Of a stretch of DNA of 64,000 nucleotides, positions 8,778 through 17,405 are shown one piece after another. The notes below the pieces were generated by a model. It was not told where the DNA came from. It was given only the letters and a program-made list of their open reading frames with translations, and ran no database searches. Within the stretch, counting starts at the first letter, position 1, and each line of letters begins with the position of its first letter. The DNA is taken from NCBI RefSeq assembly GCF_003610235.1, contig NZ_RAPR01000001.1, forward strand, positions 2,542,001 through 2,606,000, read 5' to 3'. Origin of the DNA: Catellatospora citrea (lineage in GTDB: Bacteria > Actinomycetota > Actinomycetes > Mycobacteriales > Micromonosporaceae). A program made the position numbers and the translations under genes.

Positions 8778-9881
8778 TCACGCGGGCGCGAGGTCGGCGA
8801 GGGTGGCGAGGACGGCTCGGTGGTGGGCGGCGGTGCCGTAGGCGACGGCGGCGCTCTTGGCCCGCTTGAGGTAGAGGTGGGCCGGGTGTTCCCAGGTGAA
8901 GCCGATGCCGCCGTGCATCTGCACGCACTCCTCGGCTGCGCGCACCGCGACCGGGCCGCAGTGCGCCTGCGCGAGCGACGCCGCCAGCCGTGCGTCGGGA
9001 TCGCCCTGGGCCACGGCGGCCGCGGCATGCCTCGCCACCGCCCGCGCCTGCACCAGCTCCACCCACAGGTCGGCCAGCCGGTGCTTGAGCGCCTGGAACG
9101 AGCCGACCGGCCGCCCGAACTGGTAACGGGCCTTCAAGTGCGCCACCGTCGTGTCCAGACACCACTGGGCCAGCCCGAGCTGTTCCGAGGCCAGCAGTGC
9201 CGCGCCCGCGACCGCCGCCGCGTCCAGCGCCGCCGCCGCCCGGTCACCCGCTGCCAGCAGCCGCGCCGGTACGTTCCACATCGCAAGGTCGCACAGGGGC
9301 CGCGTCTCGTCCAGCGACACCACCGGGCTCCGCCGCAACCCGGCCGCGTCCGCCTCGACCGCGAACAGCGCCCCGCCCGCGGGCACCAGCAGCACCCGCG
9401 CCCGCAAACCATCGGCGACACTACTCACCGTGCCGTTGAGCAGCGGACTGCCGTCCGGGGCCGTCGACACCTCGACACCCGGCAGCCCGGACCCCGTCGG
9501 GCCGACGTCGAACGGCAAGGCCAGCGCCATCACCTCGCCGCCGGCCAGTTCGCGCAGCAGGTCGCTCTCGCCGAGGTGGACCAGGAGGTGCGCGGCGACG
9601 GTCGTGCCGAGATAGGGCACGGGCGCGACGGCCCGGCCGAGTTCCTCCAGCACCACGGCGGTCTCGGCGACCGTCGCACCCGCGCCGCCGAGGTGTTCGG
9701 GCACGGCGAGGGCGACCAGCCCCGTCTCCACGGACAGCAGCCGCCACAGGTCGGCGTCGTCGGGCTCGGGACTCTCGGCGACCTTGAGCACGCGGGCCCA
9801 CGGCGCGTGATCGGTGAGCATGGCCCGCACGGAGTCGCGCAGCTGCTCCTGCTCCTCGGTGTAGCGCAGGTCCAGGGTCAT
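8778..9881 (-). CDS. Acyl-CoA dehydrogenase, second subunit of an adjacent pair
   Basis: A 367-residue flavoprotein starting MTLDLRYTEEQEQLRDSVRA at 9881. The ATG overlaps the previous dehydrogenase stop by 4 nt, so the two are translationally coupled. The C-terminal HGGIGFTWEHPAHLYLKRAK is typical of one subunit type in heteromeric alpha2beta2 acyl-CoA dehydrogenases such as the cholesterol side-chain enzymes. It would introduce a 2,3-double bond into a CoA thioester, probably only as a complex with its neighbour. The acyl group is unknown. Confidence 0.9.
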   Translation of the reverse strand: MTLDLRYTEEQEQLRDSVRAMLTDHAPWARVLKVAESPEPDDADLWRLLSVETGLVALAVPEHLGGAGATVAETAVVLEELGRAVAPVPYLGTTVAAHLLVHLGESDLLRELAGGEVMALALPFDVGPTGSGLPGVEVSTAPDGSPLLNGTVSSVADGLRARVLLVPAGGALFAVEADAAGLRRSPVVSLDETRPLCDLAMWNVPARLLAAGDRAAAALDAAAVAGAALLASEQLGLAQWCLDTTVAHLKARYQFGRPVGSFQALKHRLADLWVELVQARAVARHAAAAVAQGDPDARLAASLAQAHCGPVAVRAAEECVQMHGGIGFTWEHPAHLYLKRAKSAAVAYGTAAHHRAVLATLADLAPA

Positions 9882-11065
9882 CGGGGCAGGTCCTTCCAGT
9901 CGGCGCCGGTGTCCTGACGCGGCTCGGCGGGCAGGCCGAGCACCCGCTCGGCGACGATGTTGCGCAGCACCTCGGACGTGCCGCCCTCGATGGAGTTGCC
10001 CTTGGCGCGCAGCCAGCGGTACGTGGGGCCGCGTCCGATCAGGTCCAGCTCCGCGGGCCGGTCGGCGCGCCAGTGATCGTGGCGCAGGCCCTCCGCGCCC
10101 AGCAGCTCCACCTCCGTGCCGGAGATCTGCTGGGTGAGCGCGGCGAAGGCGAGCTTCATCGCCGAGCCTTCGGGACCGGGCTCGCCCGCGGCCAGCTGCT
10201 GGCGCAGCCGGATGCCGGTCAGCCGCAGCGCCTCGGCGCGCACCCACAGCCGCAGCACCTCGTCGTGCAGCGCGGGGCTGCGCAGCTCGGGCCGCGTACG
10301 CCAGGTGCGGGCCAGCACGCCGATCATCCCGCCCTCGCGGGGCAGCGCGGCCCCGCCGATGGCGACCCGCTCGTTCATCAGCGTGGTGCGCGCCACCGCC
10401 CAGCCCTCGCCGACCGCGCCGAGCCGCAGCTCGTCGTCCAGCCGTACGCCGGACAGGAAGACCTCGTTGAACTCGGCCTCGCCGGTGGCCTGCCGCAGCG
10501 GCCGCACCTCGACGCCGGGGGCATGCATGTCGCACAGGAAGTAGGTCAGCCCGGCGTGCTTGGGCACGGCCGGGTCGGTGCGGGCCAGCAGGATGCCCCA
10601 GCGCGCCTGGTGCGCCATGGACGTCCACACCTTCTGCCCGTCGATCAGCCAGCCGTCGCCGTCGCGTACCGCGCGGGTGGCGACGCCGGCCAGGTCGGAT
10701 CCGGCGCCGGGCTCGCTGAACAGCTGGCACCAGACCTCCTCGGCGGTCCACAGCGGACGCAGGAAGCGCGCGCGCTGCGCGGCCGTGCCGTGGCGCAGGA
10801 TGGTCGGGGCGGCCATGCCCAGGCCGATGCCGATGCGGCGCGGGCTGTTGTCCGGCGCGCCCGCCGCGGCGAAGCGCTGGTCCACCACCGGTTGCAGCAC
10901 CCTCGGTGCACCGAGCCCGCCCAGGCCGACCGGATAGTGCACCCAGGCCAGTCCGGCGTCGAACCGGGCGCGCAGGAACTCCAGCCGGTCACCCGCCGGG
11001 TCGTGCCCGGCCAGGAAGCCGTCGACCCGCTCCTGCAGGGCCTGCGCCGTCACCGGCTCCGCCAT
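9878..11065 (-). CDS. Acyl-CoA dehydrogenase, first subunit of an adjacent pair
   Basis: 395 residues from the ATG at 11065, which has GGGAG six nt upstream; a GTG at 11077 is an alternative. It carries FSEPGAGSDLAGVATRAVRD, the flavin-binding loop, and the C-terminal IEGGTSEVLRNIVAERVLG, typical of the partner type in heterotetrameric acyl-CoA dehydrogenases. A perfect TGCACT-GTG-AGTGCA dyad lies 39 nt upstream. I infer one FAD enzyme made of both products, acting with the SDR and thiolase in a beta-oxidation-like route. Confidence 0.92.
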   Translation of the reverse strand: MAEPVTAQALQERVDGFLAGHDPAGDRLEFLRARFDAGLAWVHYPVGLGGLGAPRVLQPVVDQRFAAAGAPDNSPRRIGIGLGMAAPTILRHGTAAQRARFLRPLWTAEEVWCQLFSEPGAGSDLAGVATRAVRDGDGWLIDGQKVWTSMAHQARWGILLARTDPAVPKHAGLTYFLCDMHAPGVEVRPLRQATGEAEFNEVFLSGVRLDDELRLGAVGEGWAVARTTLMNERVAIGGAALPREGGMIGVLARTWRTRPELRSPALHDEVLRLWVRAEALRLTGIRLRQQLAAGEPGPEGSAMKLAFAALTQQISGTEVELLGAEGLRHDHWRADRPAELDLIGRGPTYRWLRAKGNSIEGGTSEVLRNIVAERVLGLPAEPRQDTGADWKDLPR

Positions 11066-11103
11066 GCTCGCTCCCACCCTCGGTCCCCTTCGCGCAAACT
11101 AGA

Positions 11104-11118
11104 TGCACTGTGAGTGCA
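11104..11118. promoter_or_regulatory. Candidate TetR operator, site 5 (acyl-CoA dehydrogenase promoter)
   Basis: TGCACT-GTG-AGTGCA, a perfect 6-3-6 dyad and the best representative of the motif, 39 nt before the ATG at 11065. Confidence 0.7.
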
Positions 11119-11295
11119 ATATAAGCGCGAGACCGCCGCGGCGGAAGGGGGCGGCCACCGGCGATGATCGCGAGCCGTAAGACCGGTGATTTCGCCGATG
11201 TCTCCGGCGCGTTACGACCGGACAGTGTCCTGATTACCCAGCGTGCTCCCCGGCGTCGCCGATCGTCGCCGGGACAGGACGAGAGGAGACGTCAG

Positions 11296-11505
11296 GTGCC
11301 CGAATTCGGCGCACGTCCGGCACGGCGGGGATGGCGGTGGCTGCTGCTGGTCCCGATCCTCGCCCCGCTGCCGGTCGGCCTCTACAACCGGCTGGAACCG
11401 CAGCTGTGGGGCATCCCGTTCTTCTACTGGTATCAGGTGGGCTGCGCGGTGCTGGCGATGGCGGTCACCACGTTCGTGCACCGGATGACCAGGGCGGGGC
11501 GGTGA
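11296..11505 (+). CDS. DUF3311 small membrane protein
   Basis: A 69-residue protein from the GTG at 11296, chosen for the upstream GAGAGGAGACG ribosome site. It has two transmembrane helices (LLLVPILAPLPVGLYN and a second at YQVGCAVLAMAVTTFV) and the family motif around LWGIPFFYWYQ. DUF3311 proteins are commonly encoded immediately before sodium:solute symporters, as here, where the stop overlaps the symporter GTG by 4 nt (11502-11505). Presumed to be a small accessory subunit of the transporter. Confidence 0.85.
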   Translation: MPEFGARPARRGWRWLLLVPILAPLPVGLYNRLEPQLWGIPFFYWYQVGCAVLAMAVTTFVHRMTRAGR

Positions 11506-13148
11506 CCGTGACCGCACGTCAGGTCGAGATCGGCGTATTCGCCGCACTGCTGGGCGCGATGCTGCTGCTCGGCTTCTCCGCCGCCCGCTGGCGCCGGCCG
11601 CACAGCCTGCACTCGCTGGAGGAGTGGGGCGTCGGCGGGCGCGCGTTCGGCAACTGGGTCACCTGGTTCCTGCTAGGCGGCAGCATGTACACCGCGTACA
11701 CCTACATCGCGGTGCCCGCCCTGGTGTACGGCGTCGGCGCGGCCGGCTTCTTCGCGGTGCCGTTCGCCATCATGACCGCCCCGATGGCCTACCTGATCAG
11801 CACCCGCACCTGGTCGGTCTCGCACGCGCACGGCTTCGTCACCTCGGCCGAGTTCACCCGGGCCCGGTTCGGCTCGCGCGGGCTGGCGGCCCTGGTCGCG
11901 GTCACCGGGATCGTGGCCACCATGCCGTACATCGCGGTGCAGCTGGTGGCGCTGCAGGCCGTGATGAAGACACTCGGCGTCACGGGCGAGTGGCCGCTGA
12001 CCGTCGCTGTGGTGATGGCGTCCATCTGCACGTTCCGGTCCGGGCTGCGCGCGCCCGCGCTGCTGTCCATCGCCAAGGACGTGCTGCTGCTGTGGCTGGT
12101 GCTGGCGATCGTGCTGCTGGTGGCCATGTCCGGCGGCTGGTCGGCGGCGTTCCGGGGAGCCGGCGAGCGGTTCACCGCCGACGTGTCCCCCGCCAGCGGG
12201 CTGCTGCTGCCCGAGGGCGGCTGGGTCGGATACCTCACCCTGGTGCTCGGCTCCGCGCTGGCGATCTTCGCGTACCCGCACGCGCTGACCGGGATCCTGG
12301 CCGCCCGCGACCGGGCCACGGTGCAGCGCAACGCCGCCGCGCTGCCGGTCTACTGCCTGGCGCTGGGGCTGGTCGCGATGCTCGGCTTCTTCGCGATCGG
12401 CCAGGGCGTGCGGCCGGTCGGCGGGGACCTGAACACGGTCGTGCCGCAGCTGTTCCACGAGGTGTTCCCGGCCTGGTGCGCCGGCATCGCGTACGCCGCG
12501 GTCGGCGTCGCCGCCCTCATCCCGGCCGCGGTCATGTCCATCGCCGCCGCGAACCTGTTCACCCGCTCGATCTACCGCGAGTACCTGCGCCCCGGCGCGT
12601 CGCCGCGCGAGGAGGCGCGGGTCAGCCGCTGGGTGTCGCTGCTGGCGAAGTTCGGCGCGCTCATCTTCATCCTGCTGCTGGACCCGCAGTTCTCCATCGA
12701 GTTCCAGCTGATCGGCGGCGTCATCGTGCTGCAGACGGTGCCCGCCGTGGTGCTCGGCCTGTGGACCAACTGGTTCCACCGCTGGGCGCTGGCCGCGGGC
12801 CTGCTCGGCGGCCTCGCCACCGGCCTGTTCCTGATGTACCTCATCCCCCAGCGCGCCCCCGACGGCCGCATCCTCAAGGCCCACTTCGGCGGATCGAACC
12901 TGCCGCTCGCCCAGCTCGGCTTCGACACCCGCGCCGCCGTCTACACCGGCCTGATCGCCCTGGCCCTGAACCTGGCCGTCGTGGTCGCCGTTACCCTGCT
13001 CCTGCGCGCGTTGCGCGTCCCCGCCGGCACCGACGCCACCCGCCCCGCCGACTACTTCGCCGACGCGACCACCACCGCCCCCCGCCACTCCGACGCCCTC
13101 CTCGACGGCCCCACCCGCCCCCGCGTAGGCGCCCACGCCGCCCGCTGA
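11502..13148 (+). CDS. Sodium:solute symporter, monocarboxylate permease (MctP-like)
   Basis: 548-residue SSF transporter with about 13 membrane helices. Early motifs include EEWGVGGRAFGNWVTWFLLG and GSMYTAYTYIAVPALVYG, both usual in the family. GTG at 11502 overlaps the DUF3311 stop; a second GTG at 11508 is in frame. DUF3311-SSF pairs are often annotated as monocarboxylate or acetate permeases. The hydrophilic tail after residue 510 is rich in Thr, Ala and Arg. Adjacent acyl-CoA genes are compatible with short-chain acid uptake, but no operator of that regulon is seen before it. Confidence 0.88.
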   Translation: MTVTARQVEIGVFAALLGAMLLLGFSAARWRRPHSLHSLEEWGVGGRAFGNWVTWFLLGGSMYTAYTYIAVPALVYGVGAAGFFAVPFAIMTAPMAYLISTRTWSVSHAHGFVTSAEFTRARFGSRGLAALVAVTGIVATMPYIAVQLVALQAVMKTLGVTGEWPLTVAVVMASICTFRSGLRAPALLSIAKDVLLLWLVLAIVLLVAMSGGWSAAFRGAGERFTADVSPASGLLLPEGGWVGYLTLVLGSALAIFAYPHALTGILAARDRATVQRNAAALPVYCLALGLVAMLGFFAIGQGVRPVGGDLNTVVPQLFHEVFPAWCAGIAYAAVGVAALIPAAVMSIAAANLFTRSIYREYLRPGASPREEARVSRWVSLLAKFGALIFILLLDPQFSIEFQLIGGVIVLQTVPAVVLGLWTNWFHRWALAAGLLGGLATGLFLMYLIPQRAPDGRILKAHFGGSNLPLAQLGFDTRAAVYTGLIALALNLAVVVAVTLLLRALRVPAGTDATRPADYFADATTTAPRHSDALLDGPTRPRVGAHAAR

Positions 13149-13153
13149 AGAAA

Positions 13154-13198
13154 GGAAGGGCACCTTGCCATCGCTATAGGTAGTGGAAGGGCACCTTC
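13154..13198. repeat. GGAAGGGCACCTT intergenic repeat element, copy 1
   Basis: Two direct copies of GGAAGGGCACCTT at 13154-13166 and 13185-13197 (31-bp period) separated by GCCATCGCTATAGGTAGT. The spacer resembles, in reverse complement, the spacer of the element at 33465-33510, so the two are related elements. Confidence 0.6.
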
Positions 13199-13230
13199 TT
13201 AACGCCGTCGGTACCGTACGCAGCGCAAAA

Positions 13231-13272
13231 AGCTCCGGCCGCACCCATCCGAAGACGGGCGCGGCCGGAGCT
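13231..13272 (-). terminator. Intrinsic terminator of the secreted lysozyme-fold gene
   Basis: Perfect 12-bp stem AGCTCCGGCCGC / GCGGCCGGAGCT with an 18-nt loop. On the minus strand the stem is followed by TTTTGCGC, a T-tract. It lies 15 nt beyond the stop of the gene at 13288. Confidence 0.8.
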
Positions 13273-13287
13273 GCGTACTGCGTTATG

Positions 13288-14040
13288 TCAGGCGGCGTAC
13301 GGACCCTGGCCGTACTTGGCCAGGACCAGGTCCGCGGCCAGCTTCTCCCACTTGGCGTAGTGGTCGGGGAAGGCCGAGACCTGCACGGTCTGCGCCGCGT
13401 CCGTCAGCGCCATCTTGTCGTAGCCCTCGACGTTCTTCAGGCCGTTGTAGAAGGCCTTCGAGGAGTACACCGGGTCGGTGATCTCCGCCGGGCTACCCCA
13501 GCCGGCCGACGGGCGCTGCTGGAACAGGCCCAGCGAGTCGTGGTCGTTCATGTCACCCAGGTGACCCAGGTTGTGCAGGGTCGACTCCTGGGCGGCGGTC
13601 GCGACCGCGATCACCCACGCGCGCGGGGGCAGGCCCATCTTCTGGCCGGTCTCGATGATGACCTCCGCGTTGCGCTTCTGCTCCGCGGTGGGCTGGAAAG
13701 TCTCCTGGTATTCCGCTACGGGAGCCGGCATCAGCTGTTGGCGGCTCGGTGCCTTGGCGGCCTGCTCGGCCTTCTTGGCTGCGGCGGGCGCCTTCGTCGC
13801 CGGCTTGGCGACCGGCGCGGCGGCGACTGCCGCGGCCGACTCGGTCTTGGTGGCGACGGGTGCCGCTACGGCCCGCGCTACAGCCGTCGCCTCGGGGGCG
13901 GTGGCGGTGACGGGGCTGGCACTGGCCGGCGCGCCGGCGAAGCCGGTGAGCACTGCCATGCCGGTGGCGGCGAGTACTGCCCGGAAGGACACGCGCTTGA
14001 GTGCGGGCAGGTGCCGTGCCATCAGGTCGACGTTGACCAC
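13288..14040 (-). CDS. Secreted lysozyme/transglycosylase-fold protein with Ala-rich linker
   Basis: 250 residues from the GTG at 14040 (GAAGGGA eight nt upstream). A signal peptide ends near GAPASASP (residue 43). An Ala/Pro/Lys-rich low-complexity stretch to about residue 98 follows. The globular C-terminal domain has QKMGLPPRAWVIAVATAAQE, STLHNLGHLGDMNDHDSLGL and FQQRPSAGWG, the pattern of actinomycete lysozyme-like peptidoglycan hydrolases with Glu of AAQES as candidate catalytic acid. Secreted cell-wall remodelling is the likely role. No partner gene is nearby. Confidence 0.8.
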   Translation of the reverse strand: MVNVDLMARHLPALKRVSFRAVLAATGMAVLTGFAGAPASASPVTATAPEATAVARAVAAPVATKTESAAAVAAAPVAKPATKAPAAAKKAEQAAKAPSRQQLMPAPVAEYQETFQPTAEQKRNAEVIIETGQKMGLPPRAWVIAVATAAQESTLHNLGHLGDMNDHDSLGLFQQRPSAGWGSPAEITDPVYSSKAFYNGLKNVEGYDKMALTDAAQTVQVSAFPDHYAKWEKLAADLVLAKYGQGPYAA

Positions 14041-14298
14041 GAGTAGGTCCCTTCGTTGGGATTGCGTACGAGGGGATTCAACCGAGGGAGCATTTCCGGT
14101 GTTCCGGACTTGTACCCTTTGTGGTCCAGGTCTCGCGTTCCCGGCAGTCGACCCCCCGGCAGCCGGGACGAACTGCTCAAGTAGCCCTTGACCTGGCTAT
14201 ATCCCTTGCCGCCGGGGCGCCGCGAGGCGATAAGGTATACGAAAAGCTGTCATAATTACCTAATTCGGGCCGCATGCCGCCCCGCCGGAAGGAGGAGC

Positions 14299-17200
14299 GT
14301 GTCAGCCCGCAAAGTGATGGCCTGGTACGGAGCCTGGATGGCCGTCCTGGCGGCACTGTTCTATGCCCTGCCGGGCTGGCACATCCCGCTGTGGAGCGCG
14401 ATCGGCCTGAGCAGCGCCGGGGCGATCGTCTACGGCCTGTACCGCTACCGCCCGCGCCGCTGGTCGCCGTGGTTCTGGATCATCGCGGGCCTGCTGCTGC
14501 TCTCCGCCGGGGACACGCTGTACAACGTCATGACCGACGTGCTCGGCCGGGTCAACCCGTTCCCGTCCCCGGCCGACATGCTCTACCTCGCGATGTATCC
14601 CGCGGCCACGATCGGCCTGCTCGGCCTGTCGAAGGCGGGCGCGGCCAGCCGGGACCGCACCGTCCCCCTGGACGCACTGATCGTCACGGCCGGACTGGGC
14701 CTGCTCTCTTGGATCTTCCTGATCAGCCCGCAGATCCTCAACCAGGACCTGACCATGAGCCAGCGCCTGGTCTCCGTCGCCTACCCGCTGGGCGACATCC
14801 TCATCCTGGCGACCGTGGGCCGATTGATCTCCGTGGTGCCGTTCAGCCCCACGGTGGCGCTGCTGACCGTGGGCTCGATCGGGCTGCTGGCCGCCGACGT
14901 CTTGTACGGCCTGGTCCAGCTGCACGGCTACTGGACCGTCGGCGGCCCGGTCGACCTGGGCTGGATCGTCTTCTACGCCTGCTGGGGCGCGGCCGCGCTG
15001 CACCCCTCGATGGCCGACCTGACCACGCCGCGCGTGGTCAGACCCCGCGAGATGCGCGCGATGCACCAGGCGCTGCTGACCCTGTTCGTGCTCATCCCGC
15101 TCGCGGTGCTGGTGGTCGGCGTGGGTCAGGACCGGCTGCGCTATCCGATGGTCATCGTCGCCTTCGTGGTGACCACGGTGCTCCTGGTGCTGATCCGGCT
15201 GTTCGGCGTGATCAACAGCTATCGCGGCAACACCATCCGCACCAGCGGCATCCGGGCCAGCAACGCCGCGCTCATGTCGGCGACCACGGTCGAGGGCGTC
15301 ACCTGGGCGCTCAAACGCACCGCCGAACGGCTGCTGCCGCCAGGCTCGGACTACCGCGTCGCCATGGTGATGAACGACGGCACCGCGCCTGAGCTGTTCC
15401 AGCCCGCGCCCACCACGATGGGTTCGCGGCTGCGCTTCACCAAGTCGCTGCCCCCGGACATCGCGACGCAGATGGGCGATTTCGAGATCACCATGATCTG
15501 CCCGCTGGCGCTGGAGGACCGGCCCACCGGCGACCCGCACATCGGCATGCTGCTGATCTCCTCGGACGAGAACTCGCTCAGCTACCTGCAACTGCCGATG
15601 GAGCTGGTCGCCGCGCAGGCCGCCCTCGCCATCGAGCGGATCATGCTGAGCAACGAGATCACCCGGCACAACAGCGAGCGCTACTTCCGCACCCTGGTGC
15701 ACAACACCTCGGACGTGATCCTGATCGTCGAACCGGACGGCGGGCGCATCCGGTACGCGAGCCCGTCCGCGCCCACCGTCTTCGGCACCGCGGAACTGCC
15801 CGGCAAGAACCTCTCCCAGCTGATCGACAGCCCGCACCACACCCTGGTGGCCGACCTGTTCCGGCTGGCCGCGGCCGAGGACGAGACCGTCGACACCGCC
15901 GACTGGACCGTGCTGCGCCCCGACGGCACGGCCGTGCAGACCGAGGTCTCCTGCCGAGACCTGCGCGACGAACCGACCGTCAACGGCCTGGTGGTGACCC
16001 TGCGCGACGTCACCGAGCAGCGCCGGATGGAGTCCGAGCTGACCCACCTGGCGTATCACGACTCGCTCACCGGCCTGGCCAACCGGGTGCGCTTCGCCGA
16101 GCGCATCAGCCAGGCCATCGCCCGCGCCGACGCCGACGGCTCCGTCGTCGGCGTGCTCTTCATCGACCTCGACGACTTCAAGGTGGTCAACGACACCCTG
16201 GGCCACGAGCACGGGGACCGGCTGCTGCGCGCGGTCGGCGAGCGGCTGGCCGGGGTCCTGCGGGCCGACGACGTGGCGGCCCGGCTCGGCGGCGACGAGT
16301 TCGCCGCGCTGATCGAGGGCGCCCCGGACGCGGCCACCATCGACGAGGTCGCCGACCGGATCGTGGCCGCGCTGGCCGAGCCGTTCACCATCGACGACCG
16401 GCTGGTCTCCGGCATCGCCAGCATCGGCATCGCCACCAGCGCCGACGCCCGCAGCGCGCCGGAGCTGCTGCGCCAGGCCGACCTGGCGCTGTACGTCGCC
16501 AAGGGCGAGGGCAAGGGCCAGTGGCGTCGTTACCTGCCCGACCTGCACACCGCCATCGTCGAGCGGCTGGAGCTGCGCACCGAGCTGGACCAGGCGATCG
16601 CCGGCAAGGAGTTCACCGTCGAGTTCCAGCCCATCGTCGAGCTGCGCACCGGCATCACCGCCGGGTACGAGGCGCTGGTCCGGTGGAACCACCCCACCCG
16701 CGGCCGGCTGCTGCCGGGCGAGTTCATCGAGGTCGCCGAGGAGTCGGGGCAGATCGTGGCGATCGGTGACCAGGTGCTGCGCGCTGCCGTCGCCGAGGCG
16801 GCGCGGTGGCAGCGCGAGGCCGGACCGACCTCGGTGCCGTACGTCAGCATCAACGTCTCCGCCCGCCAGTTCCGCACCCCGGGTTTCGTGGCCAGCCTGC
16901 ACGAGACCCTGGCCGAGGAGGGCCTGCCGCCGCACCAGCTCATGCTGGAGATCACCGAGAGCCTGCTGCTGCGCGACGACGACGGGGTCTGGGAGGACCT
17001 CACCGAGCTGCGCACCACGGGCATCCGGGTGGCCATCGACGACTTCGGCACCGGCTACTCGTCGCTGAGCTACCTGCGCCACGTGCCGCTGGACGTGGTG
17101 AAGATCGACCGGCTGTTCACCAGCACCATCGCCTCGTCGGCGCAGCAGGCGGCACTGGTCGACGGCATCGTCCGGCTGGCCCACACGCTCGGCCTGCAGG

Positions 17201-17346
17201 TGATCGCCGAGGGCATCGAGCGCACCGTCGAACGCGACCTGCTGTCGCGCATCGGCTGCCGCTACGGCCAGGGCTTCCTGTTCGCCCGCCCGCTCACCAG
17301 CGAGCAGGCCATCAGCTTCATCACCGAGCAGAAGGTGGCGGCATGA
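14299..17346 (+). CDS. Membrane GGDEF-EAL protein with GAF-like and PAS regions
   Basis: 1015 residues from the GTG at 14299, preceded by GGAAGGAGGAG. About nine hydrophobic helices fill residues 5-320. A GAF-like region follows (to about 460) and then a PAS domain beginning YFRTLVHNTSDVILIVEP. GGDEF starts near residue 581 (HDSLTGLANR) with an intact RLGGDEFAAL motif at 664. EAL starts near 770 with YEALVRWNHP (EAL at 791), EITESLLL, DDFGTGYSSL and EGIE. Both c-di-GMP synthase and phosphodiesterase motifs look intact. The stop overlaps a 20-codon ORF leading into an alpha-oxoamine synthase. Confidence 0.93.
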   Translation: MSARKVMAWYGAWMAVLAALFYALPGWHIPLWSAIGLSSAGAIVYGLYRYRPRRWSPWFWIIAGLLLLSAGDTLYNVMTDVLGRVNPFPSPADMLYLAMYPAATIGLLGLSKAGAASRDRTVPLDALIVTAGLGLLSWIFLISPQILNQDLTMSQRLVSVAYPLGDILILATVGRLISVVPFSPTVALLTVGSIGLLAADVLYGLVQLHGYWTVGGPVDLGWIVFYACWGAAALHPSMADLTTPRVVRPREMRAMHQALLTLFVLIPLAVLVVGVGQDRLRYPMVIVAFVVTTVLLVLIRLFGVINSYRGNTIRTSGIRASNAALMSATTVEGVTWALKRTAERLLPPGSDYRVAMVMNDGTAPELFQPAPTTMGSRLRFTKSLPPDIATQMGDFEITMICPLALEDRPTGDPHIGMLLISSDENSLSYLQLPMELVAAQAALAIERIMLSNEITRHNSERYFRTLVHNTSDVILIVEPDGGRIRYASPSAPTVFGTAELPGKNLSQLIDSPHHTLVADLFRLAAAEDETVDTADWTVLRPDGTAVQTEVSCRDLRDEPTVNGLVVTLRDVTEQRRMESELTHLAYHDSLTGLANRVRFAERISQAIARADADGSVVGVLFIDLDDFKVVNDTLGHEHGDRLLRAVGERLAGVLRADDVAARLGGDEFAALIEGAPDAATIDEVADRIVAALAEPFTIDDRLVSGIASIGIATSADARSAPELLRQADLALYVAKGEGKGQWRRYLPDLHTAIVERLELRTELDQAIAGKEFTVEFQPIVELRTGITAGYEALVRWNHPTRGRLLPGEFIEVAEESGQIVAIGDQVLRAAVAEAARWQREAGPTSVPYVSINVSARQFRTPGFVASLHETLAEEGLPPHQLMLEITESLLLRDDDGVWEDLTELRTTGIRVAIDDFGTGYSSLSYLRHVPLDVVKIDRLFTSTIASSAQQAALVDGIVRLAHTLGLQVIAEGIERTVERDLLSRIGCRYGQGFLFARPLTSEQAISFITEQKVAA

Positions 17347-17405
17347 GCGAGCACGTCAGCGGGCTCGGGGATGCCGCCGACACGCGCAGCGAGCAGGCGG
17401 CATGA
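17343..17405 (+). CDS. Candidate 20-residue coupling ORF
   Basis: MSEHVSGLGDAADTRSEQAA overlaps the upstream GGDEF-EAL stop (ATGA, 17343-17346) and the downstream synthase start (ATGA, 17402-17405). Both junctions sit in the same short sequence GGCGGCATGA. It may serve only to carry ribosomes between the genes. SER/SEQ-rich short starts of this kind also arise from intergenic repeats in this family, so a peptide product is uncertain. Confidence 0.35.
   Translation: MSEHVSGLGDAADTRSEQAA

Noticed and set aside
14041..14298. Possible c-di-AMP (ydaO-type) riboswitch before the lysozyme-fold gene, as found before some Rpf-like genes
   Set aside because: Only a GGTTGAATCCCC fragment resembles part of the consensus; I could not find the paired stems.
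14302..17184. Long open frame of 960 codons opposite the GGDEF-EAL gene, and similar long antisense frames opposite many genes
   Set aside because: High third-position GC opens antisense frames. Their translations are Arg/Ala/Gly/Gln-rich with no domain, while the sense frames have clear motifs.
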